64,000 bases of DNA from Roseibium litorale (GCF_014842915.1 NZ_JACYXI010000006.1:62001-126000); one strand, 5' to 3'; shown: positions 33,999 to 42,338, numbered from the stretch's first letter. Program-made: numbers and translations. The notes: generated by a model from the sequence alone, not told the origin.

Positions 33999-34781
33999 AT
34001 GCTCTCGAAGAAAACTGCCGTTATCACGGGTTCGACTTCCGGGATCGGTCTTGCCTATGCCCGCGCTCTGGCGGAGCAAGGCGCAAACATCGTCATCAAC
34101 GGGCTGGGCGACGCGGACGAGATCGAGAAAACCCGCGCCGCCATTGAAAGCGATTTCGGCGTCCGCTGCGCCTATTCCGCTGCCAACATGATGAAGCCGG
34201 AAGAAATCGCCACCATGATCGGCAATGCCGAGAACGAGTTCGGCTCCGTCGATGTTCTGGTCAACAATGCCGGCATTCAGCATGTCGCTCCCGTCGATGA
34301 ATTTCCGGTCGAAAAATGGGACGCGATCATCGCCATCAACCTGTCCTCCGCGTTTCACACCATCCGCGCCGCTCTGCCGGGCATGAAGCAGCGGGGCTGG
34401 GGCCGGATCATCAACACCGCGTCGGCTCACGCCCTGGTCGCGTCGCCCTACAAGGCCGCATACGTCTCGGCCAAGCATGGCATCGCCGGCCTGACCAAGA
34501 CCGTCGCACTGGAGGTCGCGGAAAAAGGCATCACCGTGAACGCCATCTGCCCGGGCTATGTCTGGACGCCGCTGGTCGAAAAGCAGATCCCGGACACAGC
34601 CAAGAGCCGGGGCATCTCCGAGGAAGAGGTCAAGCGTGACGTCATTCTGTCGGCACAGCCGACCAAGAAATTCGTGACGGTCGAGCAGGTTGCCGCTCTC
34701 GCGGTGTTCCTCTGCTCCGATGCAGCGGCCTCGATCACCGGCTCGCTGCAATCCATCGATGGCGGCTGGACGGCGCAATAA
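33999..34781 (+). CDS. bdhA: 3-hydroxybutyrate dehydrogenase
   Basis: A 260-residue short-chain dehydrogenase interconverting 3-hydroxybutyrate and acetoacetate with NAD. Motifs: TGSTSGIGLAYARALAE (cofactor), VLVNNAGIQHVAPV, and catalytic Ser-Tyr-Lys within NTASAHALVASPYKAAYVSAK. The C-terminus ITGSLQSIDGGWTAQ is typical of BdhA. The ATG at 33999 has the better spacing from GAGGAG; a TTG at 33993 is an alternative. A patatin-like lipase follows after 46 bases, so the pair may act in mobilising polyhydroxybutyrate or other stored acyl compounds. Confidence 0.93.
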   Translation: MLSKKTAVITGSTSGIGLAYARALAEQGANIVINGLGDADEIEKTRAAIESDFGVRCAYSAANMMKPEEIATMIGNAENEFGSVDVLVNNAGIQHVAPVDEFPVEKWDAIIAINLSSAFHTIRAALPGMKQRGWGRIINTASAHALVASPYKAAYVSAKHGIAGLTKTVALEVAEKGITVNAICPGYVWTPLVEKQIPDTAKSRGISEEEVKRDVILSAQPTKKFVTVEQVAALAVFLCSDAAASITGSLQSIDGGWTAQ

Positions 34782-34827
34782 CCCACGCCAAGGCCCATCC
34801 TTCATAGACATCCAGAAAGATCAGGCG

Positions 34828-35847
34828 ATGACGAGCACAACGCCCAAGCGCATCAATCTTGGCCTTCAGGGCGGCGGAGCGCATGGCGCCTTCACCTGGG
34901 GTGTTCTCGACAGACTGCTGGAAGATGACCGGCTCCAGATCCACGGCATGACCGGCACCTCAGCAGGTGCCATGAATGCCGTGGTTCTGGCCACGGGATA
35001 TCACCACGGCGGGGCTGCCGCCGCACGGGAGGCTCTGGACGACTTCTGGAGCGAGGTCAGCAAACAGTCCTTCTTCAGCCCGATCCGCCGCTCGCCGCTG
35101 GACGTGGCCCTCGGGCAATGGAGCCTGGATTTTTCACCCAGCTACATCGCCTTCGATCTCATGTCGCGCCTTGCGTCGCCTTATGAATTCAATCCCCTGA
35201 ACGTGAACCCCTTGCGCGAGGTCGTCGAAAAAATCGTCGATTTCGATTCCGTGCGCGATTGCACGGCGCTCAAGGTCTTCGTCGCGGCAACCAATGTCTT
35301 CACCGGCAAGATCAGGGTGTTCAGCAAGGACGAGTTGACCGTGGATGCGGTGATGGCCTCCGCCTGTCTGCCCCATGTGTTTCAGGCCGTTGAAATCGAT
35401 GGCGAGCCCTATTGGGACGGCGGATATATGGGCAACCCGCCGCTCTATCCGCTCTTTTATGAGACGGACACGCCCGACATTGTTCTCATCCAGATCAACC
35501 CGATCGAGCGCAGGGAGGTCCCCAAGACCGCCCGCGAGATCGTCAACCGCCTCAATGAAATCACCTTCAACTCCAGCCTCCTGCGGGAAATGCGCGCGGC
35601 CCATTTCGTCGGAAGGCTGATTGAGGAGGGCAAGCTGCCCGACGAAAAATACATGAAAGTGCGCATGCACCGGATCGACGGCGACGACTTGAAGCCGCTT
35701 CAGGCATCTTCGAAAAGCAACGCCGAATGGGCTTTCCTGACCGAGCTGAAAGCCATTGGCCGGAGGGCGGCGGACACCTGGCTCGAGACGTCCTTCGATG
35801 CAATCGGCAAGAACTCGACCATTGATCTCAAGACCGAGTTCGATTGA
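34828..35847 (+). CDS. Patatin-like phospholipase family protein
   Basis: A 339-residue cytosolic serine acyl-hydrolase. The patatin signatures are complete: oxyanion loop GLQGGGAHGAFTWGVLD, nucleophile elbow MTGTSAGAMNA (G-x-S-x-G), and the catalytic Asp in YWDGGYMGNPPLYPL. The ATG at 34828 is the first good start; the longer in-frame reading overlaps bdhA. It is directly downstream of bdhA on the same strand, a pairing that recurs in Rhizobiales and suggests a role in storage-lipid or polyhydroxybutyrate turnover. The substrate is unproven. Confidence 0.9.
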   Translation: MTSTTPKRINLGLQGGGAHGAFTWGVLDRLLEDDRLQIHGMTGTSAGAMNAVVLATGYHHGGAAAAREALDDFWSEVSKQSFFSPIRRSPLDVALGQWSLDFSPSYIAFDLMSRLASPYEFNPLNVNPLREVVEKIVDFDSVRDCTALKVFVAATNVFTGKIRVFSKDELTVDAVMASACLPHVFQAVEIDGEPYWDGGYMGNPPLYPLFYETDTPDIVLIQINPIERREVPKTAREIVNRLNEITFNSSLLREMRAAHFVGRLIEEGKLPDEKYMKVRMHRIDGDDLKPLQASSKSNAEWAFLTELKAIGRRAADTWLETSFDAIGKNSTIDLKTEFD

Positions 35848-36005
35848 GCGGCCCTGGAAGGGCTTAACACCGCTTAACCTTCACATCGCAAGCCGCCTTG
35901 CAATTTGCAATGCGCACATCCTTAGCAAAGCCTGAACAAAATCAATATATTGCTAAATCATCAGTGCAGCACCCCACATATCGCTCCATTCGCGTGCCAA
36001 TAAAC

Positions 36006-36044
36006 TGGCAAGGGTCTTGCGATAGGTTTGGCACGCTGATTGTC
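36006..36044 (+). promoter_or_regulatory. Two overlapping sigma54-like promoter elements
   Basis: TGGCAAG-GGTC-TTGCG (36006-36021) and TTGGCACG-CTGA-TTGTC (36028-36044) both resemble the -24/-12 consensus TGGCACG-N4-TTGC, each with one or two mismatches. They lie in the otherwise gene-free 35848-36160 gap and point towards a hairpin at 36073. The start sites would fall near 36032 and 36055. Confidence 0.4.
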
Positions 36045-36072
36045 AGGTTGTGCGTCGTCAGCGACAGTAGAT

Positions 36073-36110
36073 GGAAGAGGCAGGCAACTGCGACCCCGCC
36101 TGTCTCTTCC
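36073..36110 (+). terminator. Long hairpin in gene-free gap
   Basis: GGAAGAGGCAGGC (36073-36085), a 12-base loop, and GCCTGTCTCTTCC (36098-36110) form a 13 bp stem with one G-T pair, followed by a pyrimidine-rich CTCCCCTCAG. It could end a short RNA, or act as terminator between patatin and the convergent transpeptidase gene. Confidence 0.5.
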
Positions 36111-36160
36111 CTCCCCTCAGTCTAAAATCCCCGGCAGCAATCGCGTACCGTCAGACAGGG

Positions 36161-36607
36161 TCAACGAGTGATCACGATCTCCGCGTTCTGCTTGCCGTTC
36201 TGATTGATCAGTGAAAACAGCGTTCGCGCATTTTGCGGGTGCAGTCTGACACAGCCGTGGGACGCTGGGCGGCCGAGGCGCTTGAGGTCATTGGTCCCGT
36301 GCACCGCATAGCCGTGATAAAAGAACACCGAATAGGGCATGGGTGAGTTGTGATACTTCTTCGAGAAGTACCGCTTGTGCAGCCGTTGCGCCTTGAACCG
36401 GCCAACGGGTGTGCGGTAGCCGGGCCGGGCGGTTGAGACAGGCCAGCTGTATTTCAGCACGCCATTGACCCTGACCTGCATGGTCTGAGAGGAAAGATCC
36501 ACCCGCGCCTGCACAGCCGCCGCCTCCGCGAGACCGGCAGACATCCAGCCGGATACAGCGACCAGAGCGGCTATTCTTGCCAGAAAATTCAACGCCCTTC
36601 TCAACAT
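36161..36607 (-). CDS. L,D-transpeptidase (YkuD domain)
   Basis: A 148-residue exported enzyme: signal peptide MLRRALNFLARIAALVAVSG then MSAGLAEA, and a compact YkuD catalytic domain. The active-site motif HGTNDLKRLGRPASHGCVRL contains the catalytic His and Cys. Such enzymes form 3-3 cross-links in peptidoglycan or attach proteins to it. The ATG at 36607 has AGGAGG six bases upstream; longer readings to 36724 do not. The protein is small for the family and lacks a LysM or other binding domain. It is divergent from the pentapeptide-repeat gene. Confidence 0.9.
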   Translation of the reverse strand: MLRRALNFLARIAALVAVSGWMSAGLAEAAAVQARVDLSSQTMQVRVNGVLKYSWPVSTARPGYRTPVGRFKAQRLHKRYFSKKYHNSPMPYSVFFYHGYAVHGTNDLKRLGRPASHGCVRLHPQNARTLFSLINQNGKQNAEIVITR

Positions 36608-36769
36608 CTGCGGCCTCCTATCGGTCATCATCTCAAATTGCCTGGAATTTGACACAATTGGCAAGTGACCCTGCGCTAAGAGTAATTTCGCAAATCGGGA
36701 ATAGGCTGCCCTAGGAATCGGCACCCGATGTGCCTACCTATCGTGAAAGCCCAAATCAGGATCCCTGCC

Positions 36770-37600
36770 ATGACGATGAAGTCAGCCCGCATGCCCTCTT
36801 CCAGAATGCTCCGTCTTGCTACGGCTGTCATGGGCGCCGCTGTCTTTGTCTTCCCAGCTCATGCACAGGACCGCCAGAAGATCGAAGCCGACAACGGCTG
36901 CCCGAAATGCGACCTGAGACTGTCCGATCTTCGCGACCTTACGATTAATGGCGCCAATTTCGAGCGCACGATTCTCCGGGAAGCCGATTTGAAAATGGCG
37001 CGGCTGCCCAAGGCCAACTTCAAGGGTGGAGATTTGCGCCGGGCCGAGTTGGAACGCGGCTTCATGCCCGAGTCCGATTTTACCGATGTCTCCATGCGCT
37101 CAGTCGATCTGGAAAAAGCCGACTTGAGCGGCAGTGTTTTCAATGGCGCAGACATGCGGAATGCGGATCTGAGCCAAACCAGGCTGACAGGCGCAAACTT
37201 CGCGGACACGGATCTCCGCAATGCAAGCTTCATCCGGGCCTCCGCCGCCAAAACCAACTTCCAGGGCGCCAAGATGGATCAGGCGGATCTGGAGCGGGCC
37301 AATCTTGAGGGCGCCAACCTGTCCCAGACCCGCCTTCAGCAGGCCGATCTCGACAGAGTATCTGCCGCTGGCGCGAATTTTCAGGACGCAGATCTCAGCG
37401 GAACGCGGCTTTCCAGCGCGGACTTCACAGGTGCCAACCTGTCCGGCGCCGATCTCACGGATGCCCTGCTCCGCCATACGCAATTGAAGGGGGCTGATCT
37501 GACCGGCGTCACCGGTCTGTCCCAGGAACGGATCATTGACGCGTGTGGTGACGAGAACACCAAGCTGCCTTACGGCATCACGCTCAAGCCCTGCTCATAA
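36770..37600 (+). CDS. Exported pentapeptide-repeat protein
   Basis: A 276-residue protein with a signal peptide (MLRLATAVMGAAVFVFPAHA within the N-terminus) followed by about 38 consecutive pentapeptide repeats of the A(D/N)Lxx type, for example ADLKMARLPKANFKGGDLRR and ANLEGANLSQTRLQQADLDR. These build a right-handed quadrilateral beta-helix. A Cys pair, NGCPKCDL, starts the repeat domain and two more cysteines close the C-terminus. The gene is a single unit with AGGA before the ATG at 36770. Its function is unknown; periplasmic location distinguishes it from DNA-mimic gyrase-protecting members. Confidence 0.88.
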   Translation: MTMKSARMPSSRMLRLATAVMGAAVFVFPAHAQDRQKIEADNGCPKCDLRLSDLRDLTINGANFERTILREADLKMARLPKANFKGGDLRRAELERGFMPESDFTDVSMRSVDLEKADLSGSVFNGADMRNADLSQTRLTGANFADTDLRNASFIRASAAKTNFQGAKMDQADLERANLEGANLSQTRLQQADLDRVSAAGANFQDADLSGTRLSSADFTGANLSGADLTDALLRHTQLKGADLTGVTGLSQERIIDACGDENTKLPYGITLKPCS

Positions 37601-37604
37601 AAGC

Positions 37605-37633
37605 AAGGCCTGGGTGCGAACCGCCCGGGCCTT
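37605..37633. terminator. Terminator between convergent pentapeptide and MipA genes
   Basis: AAGGCC-TGGG, loop TGCGAACCG, CCCG-GGCCTT: a 10 bp stem with one G-T pair, four bases after the pentapeptide gene stop. Confidence 0.75.
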
Positions 37634-37663
37634 ATGTCTCTCAATAACAGCTTGCTATGCCCG

Positions 37664-38449
37664 TCAGAACAGGTCGAAGCGGAACTTGTAGGTGACGCCA
37701 AGGCCCACGGTGAACTGGTCCTTGGAGCCGTTCTTTGCCAGCGGGCTCTTGGCCGCATCCCCGATCAGACGGTCGTAGCCGCCCTGCAGATGCACGCGCA
37801 CATCATCCGTCCAGTCGTAGCTGATGCGGGTTTCCAGCCCGACAGACTTGAAGCCGCCGTCAGGATTATAGGCAGACAGACGACCACCACTTGCGGCGGC
37901 TTCCGCTGCGGTCACGCCGAAGTAGGTGTCCATGTAACTGCCCGAGACAAAATCCGCACGCGGACCGAAGCTGACTTCCACCCGGTCCATCGGGAAGATA
38001 ATCGCATCGGCCCCAAGACGGCCCACCTGACCATGGTGGCCATTGATCCCCTGGCGCAGTTCTGCAAAGACCCGCCAGTTTTCAGCGCGGTACCCGCCGC
38101 CAAGACCAAGCTCAAGCGCCCAGTTGACCTTACGCGTACCGGTCAGGTCAGCGCTGTCGGACGGCTTGCGCTCACCGATAAAACCAAAGCTCGGATAGAA
38201 AAACACGCCTGTCTTGCGCTTTCCGTCCACAACCTGGCCCAGACCCGGCACGTAGAAACGTCCGACGGAAATCAGCGGGAACGGGCTGAGAAGATAGGAC
38301 TCAGCGGTCTCGTATTTCGGAGCCAGGCTGACACCGACGCCGAGATCCACTTCATACTGGCGCTGGGTCTCTTGCGCGCTTGCAGCCTGGGTCACGGCAG
38401 CCGCAGCCAGAAAGGCCAGTCCAAATCGCTTCAGGAATTCACTCATCAT
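37664..38449 (-). CDS. MipA/OmpV family outer-membrane protein
   Basis: A 261-residue beta-barrel with a signal peptide (MMSEFLKRFGLAFLAAAAVTQAASA). The mature part starts QRQYEVDLGVGVSLAPKYE and has alternating amphipathic strands. It ends in the aromatic outer-membrane targeting signal YKFRFDLF (C-terminal Phe). MipA was first described as a scaffold for murein hydrolase and synthase in E. coli; OmpV relatives are porin-like. The start at 38449 or 38446 is uncertain. Placement beside two L,D-transpeptidase genes is consistent with an envelope role but not proof. Confidence 0.88.
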   Translation of the reverse strand: MMSEFLKRFGLAFLAAAAVTQAASAQETQRQYEVDLGVGVSLAPKYETAESYLLSPFPLISVGRFYVPGLGQVVDGKRKTGVFFYPSFGFIGERKPSDSADLTGTRKVNWALELGLGGGYRAENWRVFAELRQGINGHHGQVGRLGADAIIFPMDRVEVSFGPRADFVSGSYMDTYFGVTAAEAAASGGRLSAYNPDGGFKSVGLETRISYDWTDDVRVHLQGGYDRLIGDAAKSPLAKNGSKDQFTVGLGVTYKFRFDLF

Positions 38450-38704
38450 CAGCCCACGCATCTTCAGAATTTGGGCTCAACCTTATCACTCAGTCCAAAA
38501 CCAAAAGTGCACAAAAGGCTCATTTTTCTGCGCCAAGGCATTTTTCCGCGCCCCTGTGGCCCATTTGCAAGCCGGTTTCCGGACCTTTGTTAAACAAAAC
38601 CGCTGATCCTGAAGGCTTCCCGCCCTTCCCCGTCTTGCGGATGGGAGAAGAGAAAGCTACATGAAATCCAGTAATTCAGACCGGCAACCCATGGATGGAT
38701 CCCG

Positions 38705-38995
38705 ATGCGCGCAATCCTCGACGTAGTTCTCCTGGTGCTTCAGCTCTACACCTACGTGATCATTGCCAGCGCGATCTTCTCCTGGCTCTATGCTTTCAAC
38801 ATCATCAACTCCAGCAACCAGCTCGTCTACAGCATCGGCCAGATGCTCTACAACTTGACCGAGCCGGCACTGCGGCCAATCAGACGCGTGATGCCCAACC
38901 TCGGCGGTATCGATCTGTCCCCCATCGCCCTGCTGCTGCTGATCTTCCTGATCCAGAACGTCATCATCCGATACGTCTATCCGAACGTCTTTTGA
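38705..38995 (+). CDS. YggT family membrane protein
   Basis: A 96-residue two-helix membrane protein: [20 protein letters not shown] and [20 protein letters not shown] flank the conserved [23 protein letters not shown]. YggT proteins are linked to osmotic tolerance and cell-division-related functions, with limited direct evidence. It lies nine bases before the DUF167 gene, a gene pair common across proteobacteria. Confidence 0.93.
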   Translation: MRAILDVVLLVLQLYTYVIIASAIFSWLYAFNIINSSNQLVYSIGQMLYNLTEPALRPIRRVMPNLGGIDLSPIALLLLIFLIQNVIIRYVYPNVF

Positions 38996-39004
38996 CGCCG
39001 GATA

Positions 39005-39337
39005 ATGACCGGAACAGCAGTCCCCTGGCGACGCTCAGGTCAAGACGTCTTGATTGATGTCCGCCTGACGCCGAAGGCTGCCAAGGATGGTGTTGACGGT
39101 TTGGAGGTCCTGTCCGACGGGCGGCCGATACTGAAGGCGCGTGTCCGGGCCGTTCCCGAAAAAGGCTCGGCAAACAAGGCGTTGACCCAGTTGATCGCCA
39201 AAACGATTGGCGTCCCCAAGTCTGCCGTCTCGCTCGAAAGCGGATCAACCTCCCGGATAAAGACCTTGCGTGTTTCGGGCGGCAGCAGCGAAATTGAAAC
39301 GGCTCTTGCCAGGCTCGCGAACCCGGCAAAGGACTGA
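39005..39337 (+). CDS. DUF167 (YggU) family protein
   Basis: A 110-residue soluble protein with the family core VDVRLTPKAAKDGVDG-type segment (here LIDVRLTPKAAKDGVDGLE), KARVRAVPEKGSANKALTQL, and KSAVSLESGSTSRIKTLRV. YggU structures show a small alpha/beta fold; the biochemical role is unresolved. It is coupled to yggT upstream by nine bases. Confidence 0.92.
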   Translation: MTGTAVPWRRSGQDVLIDVRLTPKAAKDGVDGLEVLSDGRPILKARVRAVPEKGSANKALTQLIAKTIGVPKSAVSLESGSTSRIKTLRVSGGSSEIETALARLANPAKD

Positions 39338-39357
39338 TCACTGTGCGGGAGATCCGG

Positions 39358-39561
39358 TCAGATGTCGATTGGCCGGGCTTCGTCCGCCAGCATGATCGGA
39401 ATCCCATTTCGGATGGGGTAGGCCAATTTGGCAGCCCGGGAAATCAGTTCCTGGTGTTCCGCATCATATTCCAGAGTGGTCTTGGTCACCGGACAAACGA
39501 GAAGCTCAAGAAGCCTGCGGTCAACCTTGCGCTCTGACTGGGGCTGCGGATTGTCTGTCAT
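39358..39561 (-). CDS. Trm112 family zinc-ribbon-like protein
   Basis: A 67-residue protein: [20 protein letters not shown] then [21 protein letters not shown], the Trm112/YcaR pattern. Only one of the usual zinc-ligand cysteines (LLVCPVTK) remains, so zinc may be absent, as in other bacterial members. Trm112 proteins activate methyltransferases in eukaryotes and archaea; bacterial partners are less clear. It follows the LON-domain gene on the same strand by 19 bases and is convergent with yggU. Confidence 0.9.
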   Translation of the reverse strand: MTDNPQPQSERKVDRRLLELLVCPVTKTTLEYDAEHQELISRAAKLAYPIRNGIPIMLADEARPIDI

Positions 39562-39580
39562 CTAAAATACCTTCGTTGGT

Positions 39581-40261
39581 CTATTGCAGCGTCGTGCCGC
39601 CCTCGCCGCCTTGGGAACGAGCAAGATCAATTTCAGTGATCGCAATCAACGTGTCAGCCCGGGTTTTCAGATCCGGAGCCTCAAGCAGCGCCTGCTTTTC
39701 CTGCGCCCCATAGGGGCACATCATGCAGAGCGCATTGACAAGGATTTCCGTCTCGGCTTCCGAAACGCTCTTCCAGTCAGCCTCCAGATCATTCGCGTCG
39801 AGATAGGCCCGAAGTGTGTCCAGGAGCGCAGCCCGGTCCACATCTTCCTCACCCTCACCGGACGACAGATCCGCCGCGAAAGGTGCGAAGTCGCATTCCA
39901 CCTGGCGGTAGCTCGTCACCGCTTCAATCTCACGGACCACAGCAAACCGGGCAACACCCTGAAGGGTTACGAGATAGCGGCCATCACCGGTTTCCTGAAA
40001 ACTGGTGATGCGCCCGACGCAACCGACCCGGGCCAGCGCCCCGCCTTCCGATTGTGTGTCGTTTCCGGAGAGTTCAGGCTGGATCATTCCGATCAGCCTG
40101 TTCCCGGCCAGCGCCGCGTCGAACATCGCGATATAGCGCGGCTCAAAGATGTTCAGCGGCAATTGGGTCCGCGGCAGAAGCAAGGCTCCGGTCAACGGAA
40201 AAACCGGCAGAACCGGTGGCAGATCCGCAATCGTTTCATAGATGGCGTTTCCTGCCTGCAT
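39581..40261 (-). CDS. LON peptidase substrate-binding domain protein
   Basis: A 226-residue protein consisting of the Lon N-terminal substrate-binding domain without ATPase or protease: LPPVLPVFPLTGALLLPRTQ then LPLNIFEPRYIAMFDAAL, and ARVGCVGRITSFQETGDGRY. The start at ATG 40261 has AAAGGA nine bases upstream. The function is unknown. The gene lies between a thioredoxin-TPR protein and a Trm112 protein on the same strand, a run conserved in alphaproteobacteria, and may be part of a protein quality-control unit. Confidence 0.92.
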   Translation of the reverse strand: MQAGNAIYETIADLPPVLPVFPLTGALLLPRTQLPLNIFEPRYIAMFDAALAGNRLIGMIQPELSGNDTQSEGGALARVGCVGRITSFQETGDGRYLVTLQGVARFAVVREIEAVTSYRQVECDFAPFAADLSSGEGEEDVDRAALLDTLRAYLDANDLEADWKSVSEAETEILVNALCMMCPYGAQEKQALLEAPDLKTRADTLIAITEIDLARSQGGEGGTTLQ

Positions 40262-40332
40262 GACGCACATTCCTTTCCAGTGGCTGCTTTCTCACAGTGA
40301 TAAAACGTATCTGTGGCGCGGACCCGGCAAGG

Positions 40333-41322
40333 TCAAGAAAACAGCACGGACGACAGCTTCCGGCGGCCATAGTTCGTGGCAGGTTCTTTCGGCCCCCAAG
40401 CCTCGAAAAACTGAAGCAGCTGCTTGCGTCCGCCGTCCTCGTTCCATTCACGGTCACGCCGGACGATTTCGATCAGCTGGTCCACAGCACCCGTCCGGTC
40501 TCCTTTGGCGGACAGTCCCAGCGCAAGATCAAGACGCGCCTGGAGGTCCTTGGGGTCGTTTTCGATCCGGCTCATCAGCTCGCCCAGGTCGCCAAGCGCC
40601 TCAGCCTGCTCGGCAAGCTCCAGAACCGCCTTGGCAGCGCCGTAGATATCGTCACCCTGCTTGTCCTCTGAAACGAGGGCAAGGGTTTCGCGGGCACGCT
40701 CCAGTTCACCAGCGCCAGCATAGCACTGGGAGAGACCGCAAATGGCCCGCACATTGTCCGGCTCCATCTGCATCACCGCGGCGAAAAACTGCGCAGCCTG
40801 ACCATAGTCCTTGGCCGCCAGCAGCTCAGCCGCCTGCTCCAGATATTCGTCAGCCGGATTGGCCGGAGCCTTGCCGCCGAGCCGTTCGATGAAGGCTTTG
40901 ATCTGGCCCTCGGGCTGAGCGCCCATGAAACCGTCGACCGGCTGGCCGTCCTTGAACGCAATGACCGCCGGGATCGACTGGATCCCAAGCTGCCCGGCGA
41001 TTTCCGGATAATCATCGATGTTCATTTTGGCCAGCTTGACCGCGCCCTTGGCAGCCCGCACGGCAGCTTCGATCACGGGGGTCAGCTGCTTGCACGGCCC
41101 GCACCAGGGAGCCCAGAAATCAACCAGAACCGGCTGCGTCCGGGATGCTTCCATTACATCCGCCATGAAGCTCTGGGTGGTGACGTCCTTGATCAGGTCG
41201 TCGGCGCCCTGACCGCCCGAGGGGCCGCCTGCACCGTTGCCGCCACCGAAACCGCCGCCGCCCATGCTGCCACCAAATCCGGCGCCAACCTGGCCACCCA
41301 TCGAAAAACCACCGCTGCTCAT
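40333..41322 (-). CDS. cnoX: Thioredoxin-TPR chaperedoxin (CnoX/YbbN-like)
   Basis: A 329-residue protein with an N-terminal Gly-rich tail (about 1-38, GGSMGGGGFGGGNGAGG), a thioredoxin domain with the active CGPC site (VLVDFWAPWCGPCKQLTP), and TPR repeats to the C-terminus (AAKDYGQAAQFFAAVMQMEP). CnoX combines holdase and redox-protection functions for GroEL and DnaK clients under hypochlorous stress. E. coli CnoX has SXXC; this one has a full CXXC, as in alphaproteobacterial relatives such as Caulobacter, so it may also reduce disulfides. The Gly-rich extension is unusual. The gene heads the LON-Trm112 run. Confidence 0.88.
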   Translation of the reverse strand: MSSGGFSMGGQVGAGFGGSMGGGGFGGGNGAGGPSGGQGADDLIKDVTTQSFMADVMEASRTQPVLVDFWAPWCGPCKQLTPVIEAAVRAAKGAVKLAKMNIDDYPEIAGQLGIQSIPAVIAFKDGQPVDGFMGAQPEGQIKAFIERLGGKAPANPADEYLEQAAELLAAKDYGQAAQFFAAVMQMEPDNVRAICGLSQCYAGAGELERARETLALVSEDKQGDDIYGAAKAVLELAEQAEALGDLGELMSRIENDPKDLQARLDLALGLSAKGDRTGAVDQLIEIVRRDREWNEDGGRKQLLQFFEAWGPKEPATNYGRRKLSSVLFS

Positions 41323-41499
41323 TGACTTTGCCTCGTTCCGATCCTGCTGCCGCAGCCGCTGCGGCGCTGCCGCTATTGCGGCTCAATTTCACTTTCCCAT
41401 AACATGGCGCCCGGCATCCGGAATTACAAATCCGATCTCGGGCAGTTTTCCATCGGAAGACGCAGACGGCTTTCCGCACCGAACCCGTAAGAGAGCCCC

Positions 41500-42015
41500 T
41501 TAGAGCGCCTGCGCTTCCTCGCTGACAGCAAGCACTTGCGGCTCGTGTCCGCAGGCGCGCACAAAAGCAAGCAGATCCTGATTAGATATGGCCGTCGTCG
41601 CGTCATTGCTGAGCGGATGATAGTTCAGCACTTCATGCTGCATCATGGCCGCATCCAGGACAGGTGTCACGCGCTGCGCATCCCGGTCATTGATCAGGGC
41701 AAAAGGCGTAACAGAGCCCGGCATCACCCCCAGCACCTCAAACAGAAGGTCGCCATTGCCGAAGGACACACGTCCCTGGCCGCCGATCACCTCGTGGATC
41801 TTCTTCAGATTGATTGTGGCGTCATGCAGAGCAACGACAAGAAACAAACGCCCCTTCTTGTCCTTCAGGAACAGGTTCTTCGTGTGGCCGCCAGGAATGC
41901 GGTCATGCAGATCACCGGATTCCGCCACGGTGAAAACCGGCTCATGATCCACCGTCGATACCTTGAGACCGTGGGCCTCAAAAAATTGCATGAGCTCGTC
42001 TCTAGCCGCCGGCAT
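41500..42015 (-). CDS. Prolyl-tRNA editing protein (ProX/YbaK family)
   Basis: A 171-residue trans-editing domain that deacylates mischarged tRNA, probably Ala-tRNA(Pro). Family features: VFTVAESGDLHDRIPGGHTK then NLFLKDKKGRLFLVVA, and the conserved Lys and GXXXP motif in LGVMPGSVTPFALIND. The length fits ProX/PrdX proteins that stand free of ProRS. It is a single gene upstream of the thioredoxin-TPR gene. The region before it also carries the tRNA-Gly gene on the opposite strand. Confidence 0.92.
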   Translation of the reverse strand: MPAARDELMQFFEAHGLKVSTVDHEPVFTVAESGDLHDRIPGGHTKNLFLKDKKGRLFLVVALHDATINLKKIHEVIGGQGRVSFGNGDLLFEVLGVMPGSVTPFALINDRDAQRVTPVLDAAMMQHEVLNYHPLSNDATTAISNQDLLAFVRACGHEPQVLAVSEEAQAL

Positions 42016-42180
42016 GTCCGCACCTTTTTTTAGTCGTCTTGCGCTCTGTCTTGCCGCAAATCGAATTTTGCCACAAGCTGAAATCCATCCTAAACATTGC
42101 AGAAATCAGCGCTTTTTCCGTTTTAACCCACAGACATTATCCACAGACCGAAGCCAATTTCTGACCCCGAAAAAAGCCTA

Positions 42181-42211
42181 TTGCAATCCTTCTCGCCATG
42201 GTCCATATACT
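42181..42211 (+). promoter_or_regulatory. Promoter of tRNA-Gly
   Basis: TTGCAA (42181-42186) and TATACT (42206-42211) with a 19-base spacer, followed by GCGC and a start about 45 bases before the mature tRNA. Confidence 0.6.
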
Positions 42212-42263
42212 GCGCACCTCGCCGACGCAGGCAGCCAACGAGCTTCCGGGTCGGACACAAAAT

Positions 42264-42338
42264 GCGGGCGTAGCTCAGGGGTAGAGCACAACCTTGCCAA
42301 GGTTGGGGTCGTGGGTTCGAATCCCATCGCCCGCTCCA
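42264..42338 (+). tRNA. tRNA-Gly (anticodon GCC)
   Basis: The cloverleaf is complete. The acceptor stem is GCGGGCG/CGCCCGC and the D arm is GCTC-AGGGGTA-GAGC. The anticodon stem CAACC/GGTTG has loop TTGCCAA. The T arm is GTGGG-TTCGAAT-CCCAT. CCA is encoded at the 3' end. The anticodon reads GGC and GGT codons. A terminator follows at 42365. Confidence 0.98.

Noticed and set aside
35898-36125. 75-codon frame in the 35.9-36.1 kb gap
   Set aside because: No ribosome site, atypical composition, and it overlaps the sigma54-like sites and hairpin; treated as non-coding.
38380-38664. 94-codon plus-strand frame between mipA and yggT
   Set aside because: Half of it is antisense to the MipA signal region and the rest has no start signal or protein-like pattern.
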